DNA from: Deltaproteobacteria bacterium
GTDB taxonomy: Bacteria > Myxococcota_A > Polyangia > Polyangiales > Polyangiaceae
NCBI GenBank assembly: GCA_016218915.1
Contig: JACRCQ010000072.1
Coordinates: 62,001 to 126,000 of the forward strand
Direction: 5' to 3'
Length of the DNA stretch: 64,000 bases
Shown: positions 1 through 8,291 of the stretch, one piece after another
How the letters are laid out: the number at the start of each line of letters is the position of its first letter
How positions within the stretch are numbered: the first letter of the stretch is position 1
Notes under the pieces: model-generated
Told to the model about the DNA's origin: nothing
The model's input: only the letters and a program-made list of their open reading frames with translations
The model's database searches: none
Position numbers and translations under genes: made by a program

Positions 1-2
1 AC

Positions 3-425
3 CAGCGCTACACCGACAAGCTCAAGTCGCTGCTGCACGCTGGTGTTGCCGCCAGCCTCGTCCTGGCCCTCGTCGTGCTCGCGGCCGTCGTGTCCGTCGT
101 GGCCTCCACCGTGCGCCTCGCGCTGCAGCGTCGAAAGATCGAGATCGAGGTCCTGCACCTCGTTGGGGCAACCGAGCAGTACGTACGACGCCCGTTCGTC
201 GTGGAAGGTTGCGTGCAGGGAGCAGCAGGTGCGGCTGCCGCGGTGATCCTGCTCGGTGTGCTGTACCTGGTCGTGCGCGAGCACGTGGCTGACGTGCTCC
301 GTGTGCTGATCGGAGTCCCACCGACCTTCCTGCCCTGGTATGCGGTGGGCGGGCTCGTGGCCCTCGGGGCCATTCTGGGCGCGACAGCTTCGCACTTCAG
401 CCTCAAGCGGTTGGTGACGGTCTGA
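3..425 (+). CDS. ftsX: Cell division protein FtsX, C-terminal part
   Basis: The reading frame is open from the left edge, so only the last ~140 residues are present. They contain a membrane segment, a short soluble stretch with the signature LHLVGATEQYVRRPFVVEG, and two further membrane segments before the stop. This is the C-terminal half of an FtsX-type (ABC3) permease, the membrane partner of the FtsE ATPase that controls septal peptidoglycan hydrolysis. The next gene, two bases downstream, is an EnvC-like protein. That is the expected partner of FtsEX and strongly supports the assignment. The upstream ftsE should lie just outside the window. Confidence 0.88.
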   Translation, partial: QRYTDKLKSLLHAGVAASLVLALVVLAAVVSVVASTVRLALQRRKIEIEVLHLVGATEQYVRRPFVVEGCVQGAAGAAAAVILLGVLYLVVREHVADVLRVLIGVPPTFLPWYAVGGLVALGAILGATASHFSLKRLVTV

Positions 426-427
426 TC

Positions 428-1423
428 ATGCGCGCCCATCGCCTGCAGCTGCTCTCTGTCGCAATCCTCGCGGTGGCAACCGCGGTAGGACCGGTTCTGG
501 CCGACACGCCGACCGCGACCACCTCCAACGTGGAGGTCGCTGCGTCCGAGGTCGATCGAACTTTGGATCGGATCACCCGAGAGCTGACCGCCACCGAGAG
601 CGAGATCGACAAGACCCGGAGCCAGGCCGAGACGGTCCGGCGGCGGATGCTCGCGCGGGGACGGGCCTACTACAAGGCGACGCACGTGGGGCTGTTGCCC
701 ATGGGTGCCGGATTCGACACGTTGATCGCGCACTCCACGCGGGCAGAGCGGCTGCGCAAGTCGGTCGAGCGCGACGTGACGCTGGTGCAGGAGCTCGATC
801 AGTCGCGCACGGCCCTGCTGGAGCGCAAGCAGAAGCTGATCGCGCGCAAGGTGCCGCTGGAGATGCAGGTCAAGGCCATGGCGCAGGCTCGTGCCGCCTT
901 GCAGGAAGCGGATGATCGGACCCGCGCATTTGACCGCGCCTTCGCATCGTCCACAGGCACAGACCACGTCGCCATCTACGGCGCCCTGGCTCAGAACGGG
1001 CCCGCCTCCCCGGACGAGGGGCTGGCCGCCGGGATGAACGGGTTCCGAAGCATGAAGGGCAAGCTGCCGTTCCCGCTCGCTGGGCGCGCCGAGGTCAGGA
1101 TGGTCAACCGGGCCGGCGCCGGTGGGCCTGGTGTCGAGATGCGATCGCCGCCCGGCACCCCGGTCCGCGCCGTGTTCGCAGGACGCGTTGCATTCTCCGA
1201 CGAGTACGCGAACTACGGGCGGGTCGTGATCCTGGATCACGGAGAGCACTACTTCACGGTCAGCGGGAACCTCGGCACGATCGAGGTGAAGGTTGGCGAC
1301 GATCTGGCGGCGGGCAACCGCATCGGTACGGTCGGCGGCAACGGCTTGAATCGGGGAGCGCTGTACTTCGAGCTTCGGCACGGGGGAGATACGCTCGATC
1401 CCGCCCCTTGGTTTGGGCTCTAG
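428..1423 (+). CDS. EnvC-like murein hydrolase activator (degenerate LytM domain)
   Basis: 331 residues with an N-terminal signal peptide (about 1-25), a helical coiled-coil region (about 35-165) and a C-terminal LytM/M23-fold domain (about 206-327). The zinc ligands of active M23 peptidases are missing. The HxGxD position reads GPGVEM, and the final HLHFE-type motif reads ALYFE, so the domain cannot be a normal zinc endopeptidase. This matches EnvC-type activators, which use a degenerate LytM domain to switch on amidases at the septum under FtsEX control. It starts two bases after ftsX, so they are co-transcribed. Function is inferred from architecture and context. Confidence 0.85.
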   Translation: MRAHRLQLLSVAILAVATAVGPVLADTPTATTSNVEVAASEVDRTLDRITRELTATESEIDKTRSQAETVRRRMLARGRAYYKATHVGLLPMGAGFDTLIAHSTRAERLRKSVERDVTLVQELDQSRTALLERKQKLIARKVPLEMQVKAMAQARAALQEADDRTRAFDRAFASSTGTDHVAIYGALAQNGPASPDEGLAAGMNGFRSMKGKLPFPLAGRAEVRMVNRAGAGGPGVEMRSPPGTPVRAVFAGRVAFSDEYANYGRVVILDHGEHYFTVSGNLGTIEVKVGDDLAAGNRIGTVGGNGLNRGALYFELRHGGDTLDPAPWFGL

Positions 1424-1429
1424 ACGACG

Positions 1430-2542
1430 TCACTGCGCGCACTGCGCGTGAAGCGACTCGCACTGCTCCTTGGTCTCGGTGAGCTTGTCGCAGTCCGTGC
1501 CCGTGCAGGTGCACGAGTCGCCAAGCCCCACGCAGCTGTGGCCGTCCCATTTGTACCCCAGCCAGGCGCAGTTGCAGATCTGATCGCTGCCAGTCGCGTC
1601 CATCGCCGTGCACTTCTCGTGCGCGTGGATCATGACCACCGCAGGCCCGCAATGGCCCGGCGAGGGGGCTGCGCACGACCCGTGCTTCTGCTGGCACTCC
1701 TCGATCGTCTGGGTGAGCTTGTCGCAGTCGGTGCCCACGCAGCGGCAGTTGCCCAGCCCCTCGCACGCAGTGCCGTTCCACGCATAGCCGAGCATGCAGT
1801 AGCAGCCGCTGCCGTTCTCGTCGGGTGCAGCCTTGGCATCCATGGCCTCGCACGCCTCGTGCTTCGAGGAGAACAGCTTGCTGCTGCCGCACGCGTAGGA
1901 CGGCGGCTCGGTGATGCAGGCAGCGTGCTTCTGCTGGCATTCCTCGATCGTCTTGGTGAGCTTGTCGCAATCTGCTCCGGTGCACTGGCAATCGCCGAGC
2001 CCCACGCACTCCTTGCCGTTCCACGCAAAGCCCATCATGCAGTTGCAGTGGGAGCCGTTTTCGCCTGTCGCCGCTGCATCCATGGCCTCGCAGGCACCGT
2101 GGACCTTCTCGAAGAGCGAGACGCTGCCGCACTTGAAGGATGGCGCCGGCTTCGTGCAGGACGCGTGCGCCTGAAGGCACTCCTCGCGCGTTTGCGTCAG
2201 CTTTCCGCAATCAGCGCCTGTGCAGCGGCAGTCCCCGAGCCCCACGCAATCGCTTCCGTTCCAGGCGAAGCCGAGCATGCAGTAGCACGAAGAGCCGCTC
2301 TCGTCGGCGGTCGCCTTGGCGTCCATCGCAACGCAAGCGTCGTGCTTGGCCGCGTACAGCGCGCTCGAGCCGCACGTAAGCGACTGATCCGTGGCCCCAG
2401 GCGCGGGCTGTTGTGGATCCTCGGAGCCGCACGCGGCGAGCGCCAGGGGAGCCGAGGCCAGCAGCAAGGCCCAGCGCAACGTGCGCATGCTCGACAAGGT
2501 GTGGGAGACGCTGCGGATGATGGATCGGGTCTGCTCGTTCAT
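1430..2542 (-). CDS. Lipoprotein made of four Cys-rich tandem repeats
   Basis: 370 residues from the ATG at 2542, which has a GGAG ribosome site 9 bases upstream; longer in-frame starts lack one. The lipobox ends LALAAC, with the acylated Cys at residue 38. After a short Ala/Pro linker come four tandem repeats of about 81 residues (from residues 57, 138, 218 and 299). Each begins CGS or CGP and carries about ten Cys, plus recurring blocks such as ACEAMDA, MLGFAWNG, VGLGDCRCTGADC and KLT(Q/K)T.EEC. The even Cys count suggests disulphide-stabilised extracytoplasmic modules. I do not recognise the repeat as a named domain. It is convergent with the EnvC-like gene, with 6 bases between the stops. 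Confidence 0.8.
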   Translation of the reverse strand: MNEQTRSIIRSVSHTLSSMRTLRWALLLASAPLALAACGSEDPQQPAPGATDQSLTCGSSALYAAKHDACVAMDAKATADESGSSCYCMLGFAWNGSDCVGLGDCRCTGADCGKLTQTREECLQAHASCTKPAPSFKCGSVSLFEKVHGACEAMDAAATGENGSHCNCMMGFAWNGKECVGLGDCQCTGADCDKLTKTIEECQQKHAACITEPPSYACGSSKLFSSKHEACEAMDAKAAPDENGSGCYCMLGYAWNGTACEGLGNCRCVGTDCDKLTQTIEECQQKHGSCAAPSPGHCGPAVVMIHAHEKCTAMDATGSDQICNCAWLGYKWDGHSCVGLGDSCTCTGTDCDKLTETKEQCESLHAQCAQ

Positions 2543-2635
2543 GTTCGTTCTCCGTTCAGTCGCCCTGCAAAGGGCGGACAGTTCCCCTGGACCTGGCCAA
2601 GGCCAGGCGCCTGACATGCGGTCCGTGCGGTGTGG

Positions 2636-3340
2636 CTACGGACCTGCGATCACCGTGATCGGTCGCCGATCCTGCTGAGGCGAGCTGGCCTCGATGAACA
2701 CGATCTCCTCGGCGACACCCCCTGGCTGAAACGAAACCTGCACCTGGACCGAGCTGCCTGGCGCGAGCACCGCCGGCCATGTCCCGCCCTGCCCCACGGT
2801 CAGCCCCGGGACCGCAACACGCGCAGCAGGCGCTTCGATCTGCACGCTCGACGCACAATGGTTGGCGACCTCGAGGCTCTGGCCCTTTGCGAGGTCGAGC
2901 TCGGCCTGCGGCGAGACGAGCAGACAGTCGCCGAGCGCGTGGGTCGAGAGCTTCAGGGCCTTGCCGCACTCGGTCGCGATCGCGTCGATCGGCTCCGACC
3001 GTCCGATGTCCGCGATCACCTGCAGACGCAGCTCGTCGCCATCGGTCAGGAACAGCTCGATGCTGAAGCTGCCATCCGGCTTGACGAGCCCTTCGGCCGC
3101 AGGCTGGTCATTGTCGAGATCGTAGATGCGCACAATGGCGCCCACGGTGTCGACCGCGCCCGGGTCCCCGGCCACCACGCAGTTGCCGTAGCTGTTGGTC
3201 GGCTTGGTCACGACAGAACCCATCTCGACCTTGGGCTTGGCCGTCGGCGGCTCGGGCTTGGGGCTGATGCTGCAACCCGCGGCCAGCGCGCACAGCGCCA
3301 GGGCGAAACACGCAAGCCGGGTGTAGGGGGTCGGACGCAT
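2636..3340 (-). CDS. Hypothetical lipoprotein with C-terminal Ig-like region
   Basis: 234 residues. The ATG at 3340 is preferred because it is preceded by AGGGA and is followed directly by a lipoprotein signal (ALCALAAGC). The mature part starts with a Pro/Lys-rich stretch. A middle region carries DLDNDQPA and SFSIELFLTDGDELRL. The C-terminal segment has LEVANHCASSVQI and VQVSFQPGG, which resemble the Ig-like folds found in many secreted bacterial proteins. No catalytic motif is visible. It is divergent from the kinase/sigma54 gene, sharing a 121-base intergenic region. Function unknown. Confidence 0.65.
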   Translation of the reverse strand: MRPTPYTRLACFALALCALAAGCSISPKPEPPTAKPKVEMGSVVTKPTNSYGNCVVAGDPGAVDTVGAIVRIYDLDNDQPAAEGLVKPDGSFSIELFLTDGDELRLQVIADIGRSEPIDAIATECGKALKLSTHALGDCLLVSPQAELDLAKGQSLEVANHCASSVQIEAPAARVAVPGLTVGQGGTWPAVLAPGSSVQVQVSFQPGGVAEEIVFIEASSPQQDRRPITVIAGP

Positions 3341-3444
3341 CGCACATCCCTTTAGCAAGGCGGGTGCCATCGGCCTTGCCATGGAACAGCAGCGGTTTCC
3401 ATGGAAGCTGCGCCGAAAGGTGCCACGCCAATGTCTCATTGTGT

Positions 3445-3455
3445 ATCATAATGAT
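3445..3455. promoter_or_regulatory. AT-rich perfect palindrome before the kinase/sigma54 gene
   Basis: The sequence ATCATAATGAT is an 11-base perfect palindrome in an otherwise GC-rich region. It ends 6 bases before the ATG at 3462 and overlaps -10-like hexamers (TATCAT, CATAAT). It may be an operator, possibly for autoregulation by the Fis-type helix-turn-helix of the downstream protein. This is inference only. Confidence 0.35.
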
Positions 3456-3461
3456 CTGAAG

Positions 3462-6400
3462 ATGGTTCGTGACGAGACACATGCCGGGGAAGGCCTCTCC
3501 AAAGGCGTCGTCCTGCTGGACCGCTACGAGATCCTTCGCCCCCTTGGCCAAGGCGGCCTTGCCACAGCTTGCCTCGTCCATGACCGCCTCTGGAATCTCG
3601 AGCTCGCCCTCAAGCTGGTCCTCTCTGCTTCCGACGCCTCTCTCGATGCCCTTCGCCACGAGTTCAACCTGCTGCGCGGCCTGAGCCACCCGCGGCTCGC
3701 CCAGGTCCATGACTTCGGCGTCGTCTCTTCCCCCTTGGCGCCCCTGCGCGCGTTCTACACGGCAGACTTCATCGACGGCTCCACCCTCGGAGAGCTCATT
3801 CGCGCCGGGAGCTGGGAGCCGATCTGCCGCGCGCTGTGCGACGCGCTCGAAGGGCTACGCGTGCTTCACGCGATCGGCATCCGTCATGGCGACTTCAAGC
3901 CCGCCAATGTGCTGGTCCGCAAGGACGGCTCAGGTGTGCTCATCGACCTGAGCTGCTCGCAACCCTTGCTTGCGCCTGCCTCCCACCGGGTCTCCGGCAC
4001 GCCGCGATTCCTTGCTCCAGAGCTGATCGCCGGCGCACGACCGGACCACCGCGCCGACCTGTTCGCCGTCGGCGTCACCCTCCAGGACATCGTCCAATCC
4101 TCCCCGTGGATCGCTCCCAGCCAGGTGCAGCGCCTTGCGGCTCGGCTCTCCGACAAGGACCCCTCCAAGAGGCCTGCTGACGTCGACGAAGTGCTGGAGC
4201 TGCTCGGACGCCGCCCCACGCCCTGCCTCGTGGTGCCTGCGGCAGGGGGGCGACTGGTCGGCCGGCAAGCCGAGCTCGAAGCCATCCACGCCGCGATCTC
4301 ACGGTGCATCCAAGGCGAGCCTGGTGCGCGCCTGCTGCACGTGGTCGGGCCAGAGGGGATCGGCCGGACCCGCCTGCTCCAGGAGCTGAAGTGGATCGCT
4401 CAGCAGCGAATCCGCGCCGTGGAGGCCAATGCATCGGCTCCCACTGCGATCGCGGACCTGCTTTCGGCCGCGCTCAGGCGCAGCGTTGCAGGCTCGATCC
4501 AGGATGTCATCTCGCTCGGCGAATCCCAGGATGCGGAGCCGACCGTGCTCGTGGTCGATGACGCGCACCTCCTGACCGAGCGTCAGCTCGATCTGCTTCG
4601 TGCCCTGGCCCGGAGCCTGTCGCCCGCGGGCCGGTGGATGCTGGCGGTCAGCAGCCTGCCTGGGCTCGCACTTCAGGCCGAGTCGTGCACGCGCCTCGAT
4701 CTGAAGCCGCTCGACAGCGATTCCATCGCAGCGTGGTGTGGAGACGCGCTCCCGGCGCATGCGCTCGGCCAGGCAGAACGCATCACGCTCGGCGTACCAG
4801 CTGCTCTGCACGCCTTGATGAAGCAGCTGTCCACGGGCGAGCTGACTGCCGACGCGCTTGCTCACGGGCCGGAGCTGTCGTCCGGAGCAAGTCGGATCCG
4901 ACTAGCGGCGCGATCGCTTCGCAACGAGCAGAGGCGCGTCGTCGGGTTGCTTGCCCTCACCGGCCGCACGCTCGCGGCGCGCGAGCTTGGCGAGCCATCC
5001 GCCATCGATTCGCTGCTGTCGTCGGGCTGGATCGAGCGGCAGGGCGCTGGATGCAAGCTGGCAGGACTCGGCACGCGACAGAGCGTGATCGAAGCGCTCG
5101 ACCCGCGATTCGTGGAAGAGCTTCACGCCACGCTCGCAGCCGAAGCAGAGCAGAGGCTGGCCGCTGCGGATCCGCAGCAGCGCCCGGAGCTGGCTGCGCA
5201 GTGGGTGATCCACCTGGCGTGCGGTGCGAAGCTCGAGCGGGCGGCGCTCGGGTTGATCGAGCACCAGGGGCTGGCAGCCGCAGCGCCGATCGCCTGGTCC
5301 CGTGCGGCCGAAGAGGTGTCGCTGCGATGCAGCGACCCGCAGGTCCAGCTCGCAGCGGCCCGCGTGTCGCTGTCCGCAGGCCAGGCGCAGCGCGCCATGC
5401 AAAGGCTCGAATCGCTGCTCCAGGCAGAGCACCCGGCGGGCACGCTCGCAGCGATCCGCTTGGAGCTGTGTGCGTGCCACTTGAAAGCAGGCGACGCATC
5501 GCAAGGGGCGAGCTTCGCGCAAGAGGTGCTGCGCGACTGCTCGGACCCGTCGTTGCGCGCCCGGGCTTCTGCGCTGATGGCCAGATCACTTCTGCAGCTG
5601 GAGAGGTACCGCGAAGCCGTCGAGCAGGCGACCCGCGCTCTCGAGGATTGCAGCGATCCTGCGGTTCGCGCAGATCTGCTCGAGACCTCTGGCCTTGCGC
5701 TTGGCTTTGCAGGTGAGCCTGGTGCCGCACGCGACAGGCTCGATCAGGCTGAGCGGATCCTGATCCACGAGCCGCGTCGTGTGGTGCGATCGCGCGGTGC
5801 GCGCGGGCTGATCGCCTATCAGGCCGGCGATCTGGTGCAGGCACGCTCCGACTACGGGCAGGCCCTGGAGCTCGCAGAGCGTCATGGGCTGGTGGATCAA
5901 GTGGCAACCGCTGCCCTCAACCTGGGAACCGCCTGCCACCAGGAGGGAGACCTGGCAGCAGCGCTGTCCTGCTACGAGCGAGGCCTTCGCACGGCGACCG
6001 CGCTCGGGCAGTCGAATACCAGGGCGCTTCTGCTGTTCAACCTCGCCAAGCTCCACGCTGACATCGGCCTGCTCGAGCGTGCGGAGGATGGCGCCTCGCG
6101 CTGCGAGCAGGTGTCCAGGCAAGCAGAGCTGCCCACGGTGCTCGCCGCGATCGAGGTGGTGCGAGGCGAGATCGCCCAAGCCCAGGGGCACTTCGAGCGC
6201 GCCCGCGAGCAGATGATGCGTGCGCGCGAGGCGTTGGCGCGGCAATCGAGCGCGCGCGAGCAAGCCGAGGTGGAGCTTCAGCTCGCCGACCTAGCGCTCG
6301 CCCGATCGGACGCGGCGGACGCTGCAGCGTGGCTCCGGGCCTGCTCGGAGCCGATCGAGCGCACCGGTGCACGGGATCTGGGAGCGAGGCTTCTGCTGGT

Positions 6401-8279
6401 CCGCGCCCGCTCGATGCTCGCTTCCTCGCGCGCGATCGAAGCCGTTGCGCTGCTCGAGAAGGCCGCCGCGATCGCTCGCGAGATCGGGCAGCGTGACCTC
6501 GAAGCCGAGCTCGAGCAGGAGCTTTCGCGCGCCTGGAAGTCCCAGGGCTCATCGCGCCTCGCCGCAACGCATCTCAGCCGAGCAAGCGAGCTGTGGGAAC
6601 GCACCGCCGCGCTCCTGCCCCCTGCCATGCGCGAGGCCTTCTGGAAGCATCCCCGACGCGCCGCTGCTTCCACCCCTGCGGAGCATCCGGCTCTTCCCTC
6701 CTCGAGCCGCGAGCGCAAGCTCGAGCTGCTGCTCGATATCAACAAGCGCATCAACTCGTCGCTGCGCACGCAGGACATCCTGCAGCGCGCCATGGACGCC
6801 GCGATCGATCTGACCGGCGCCGAGCGCGGCTTCGTGCTCCTGGCCAGGCAGGGGCAGCCCGCGCGACGTGTCGAGGTCGCTGTCGCGCGCAATCTCGATC
6901 GCGAGAAGCTCGACCGCTCCCACCTCAAGTTCAGCCGCGGGATCGCGGAGCAGGTCTTGTCGACGGGCGAGCCCATCGTGACCGCCAACGCGCAGGCGGA
7001 CGGGCGCTTCAGCAGCGAGTCGTCGGTGCACGCGATGCACCTGCAATCCGTGGCGTGCGTGCCGGTGCTGTCCCCGGACGGCGTTCTCGGGGCGCTGTAT
7101 CTGGATCACCGGTTCCAGCACGGCCGCTTCTCCGACGACGACGTGCAGCTGCTGATCGCGTTCGCAGATCAGGTCGCGATCGCGCTCACCAATGCGCGGC
7201 TGCACGACGAGCTGCAGCGTCGCAATGCCGAGCTCGAGACCGAGCGCGAGCGGATCCAGGAGCTGGCAAAGGGGCAGGAGGCAGAGCTCGAGCAGCTGCA
7301 CGAGCAGGTTCGCGTCCAGCAGCCTTCGCGTACGCACCGGTTCGACTACAGCATGATCCTGGGAGCGAGCCCGTCGATGCAGAAGCTCTTCTCGCTCCTG
7401 GATCGGGTGATCGACTCCTCGCTGCCGGTGCTGGTGCAGGGCGAGAGCGGGACGGGGAAGGAGCTGGTGGCCCGGGCGATCCATCGCAACGGACCGCAGA
7501 GATCAGGGCCCTTGGTATCGATCAACTGCGCTGCGGTGCCTGAAGCGCTGCTCGAGTCCGAGCTGTTCGGCTACGAGCGGGGAGCCTTCACAGGCGCTGA
7601 TCAGGCGCGCCAGGGGCTCGTGCTGGAAGCCTCGGGCGGCGTGCTGTTCCTCGACGAGCTCGGGGAGATGCCGCTGTCGATGCAGGTCAAGCTGCTGCGC
7701 GTACTGCAGGAGCGCGAGGTTCGCCCGCTCGGCTCGCGCAAGTCCACGCCGGTCGACTTCCGGCTCGTGTGCGCCACCAACCGTCGGCTGCGCGAGGAGG
7801 TGGATCGCGGTAGCTTCCGCGAGGATCTCTACTACCGCGTGGCCGCGGTCGAGCTCACGCTTCCTGCGCTGCGCGAGCGCGCGGAAGACATCCCGGAGCT
7901 GGCGATGCATTTCCTGCACCGGGCTGCGCAGGCAGCGCACCGCGCAGTGCCGGACCTGTCGCGATCGGCCTTGCGAAAGCTCATGGCATTCTCCTGGCCG
8001 GGCAACGTACGTCAGCTCGACAACGTGCTCACGCGTGCCCTGGTCATGGCCGACCAGGGGAGGATCTCGGCTGCGGACATCGAGCTGCCCCGCAGCGGGG
8101 CCGATCCTCCGGATCGGCTCGGGCGAAAGAGCTTCGAGCAGAGCGAGAAGGTGCGAGTATCCGAGGCCTTGCAGTCCCACCGGTGGAACGTGAGCAAGGC
8201 AGCCATCGCGCTCGGCATTCCGCGGCCGACGCTGTACCGGAAGCTGCGGCGGTGGGGGCTCATCCGGCAGGGGACGTAG
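3462..8279 (+). CDS. Ser/Thr kinase - STAND ATPase - TPR - GAF - sigma54 activator fusion
   Basis: 1605 residues from the ATG at 3462. An upstream in-frame ATG at 3381 would add an unlikely leader reaching into the intergenic region. Order: a Ser/Thr kinase domain (about 15-265; HGDFKPAN catalytic loop, with DLS in place of DFG); an AAA/STAND-like ATPase (about 280-560; Walker A GPEGIGRT with Arg for Lys; Walker B TVLVVDDAH); TPR-like helical repeats (about 640-1045); a GAF domain (about 1087-1243); a coiled coil; a sigma54-interaction AAA+ domain (about 1297-1530; GESGTGKE, GAFTGA near 1374, GGVLFLDELGEM); and a Fis-type helix-turn-helix at the C terminus. The intact GAFTGA loop predicts activation of sigma54 promoters, gated by kinase, ligand or GAF input. 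Such fusions are typical of myxobacteria. The target genes are not evident. Confidence 0.9.
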   Translation: MVRDETHAGEGLSKGVVLLDRYEILRPLGQGGLATACLVHDRLWNLELALKLVLSASDASLDALRHEFNLLRGLSHPRLAQVHDFGVVSSPLAPLRAFYTADFIDGSTLGELIRAGSWEPICRALCDALEGLRVLHAIGIRHGDFKPANVLVRKDGSGVLIDLSCSQPLLAPASHRVSGTPRFLAPELIAGARPDHRADLFAVGVTLQDIVQSSPWIAPSQVQRLAARLSDKDPSKRPADVDEVLELLGRRPTPCLVVPAAGGRLVGRQAELEAIHAAISRCIQGEPGARLLHVVGPEGIGRTRLLQELKWIAQQRIRAVEANASAPTAIADLLSAALRRSVAGSIQDVISLGESQDAEPTVLVVDDAHLLTERQLDLLRALARSLSPAGRWMLAVSSLPGLALQAESCTRLDLKPLDSDSIAAWCGDALPAHALGQAERITLGVPAALHALMKQLSTGELTADALAHGPELSSGASRIRLAARSLRNEQRRVVGLLALTGRTLAARELGEPSAIDSLLSSGWIERQGAGCKLAGLGTRQSVIEALDPRFVEELHATLAAEAEQRLAAADPQQRPELAAQWVIHLACGAKLERAALGLIEHQGLAAAAPIAWSRAAEEVSLRCSDPQVQLAAARVSLSAGQAQRAMQRLESLLQAEHPAGTLAAIRLELCACHLKAGDASQGASFAQEVLRDCSDPSLRARASALMARSLLQLERYREAVEQATRALEDCSDPAVRADLLETSGLALGFAGEPGAARDRLDQAERILIHEPRRVVRSRGARGLIAYQAGDLVQARSDYGQALELAERHGLVDQVATAALNLGTACHQEGDLAAALSCYERGLRTATALGQSNTRALLLFNLAKLHADIGLLERAEDGASRCEQVSRQAELPTVLAAIEVVRGEIAQAQGHFERAREQMMRAREALARQSSAREQAEVELQLADLALARSDAADAAAWLRACSEPIERTGARDLGARLLLVRARSMLASSRAIEAVALLEKAAAIAREIGQRDLEAELEQELSRAWKSQGSSRLAATHLSRASELWERTAALLPPAMREAFWKHPRRAAASTPAEHPALPSSSRERKLELLLDINKRINSSLRTQDILQRAMDAAIDLTGAERGFVLLARQGQPARRVEVAVARNLDREKLDRSHLKFSRGIAEQVLSTGEPIVTANAQADGRFSSESSVHAMHLQSVACVPVLSPDGVLGALYLDHRFQHGRFSDDDVQLLIAFADQVAIALTNARLHDELQRRNAELETERERIQELAKGQEAELEQLHEQVRVQQPSRTHRFDYSMILGASPSMQKLFSLLDRVIDSSLPVLVQGESGTGKELVARAIHRNGPQRSGPLVSINCAAVPEALLESELFGYERGAFTGADQARQGLVLEASGGVLFLDELGEMPLSMQVKLLRVLQEREVRPLGSRKSTPVDFRLVCATNRRLREEVDRGSFREDLYYRVAAVELTLPALRERAEDIPELAMHFLHRAAQAAHRAVPDLSRSALRKLMAFSWPGNVRQLDNVLTRALVMADQGRISAADIELPRSGADPPDRLGRKSFEQSEKVRVSEALQSHRWNVSKAAIALGIPRPTLYRKLRRWGLIRQGT

Positions 8280-8291
8280 GATCGCGGAGCG

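Noticed and set aside
3405..3430. Sigma54-like promoter TGGCAC on the minus strand before the lipoprotein at 3340
   Set aside because: TGGCAC is present, but the -12 element at the required spacing reads GGCG instead of TTGC.
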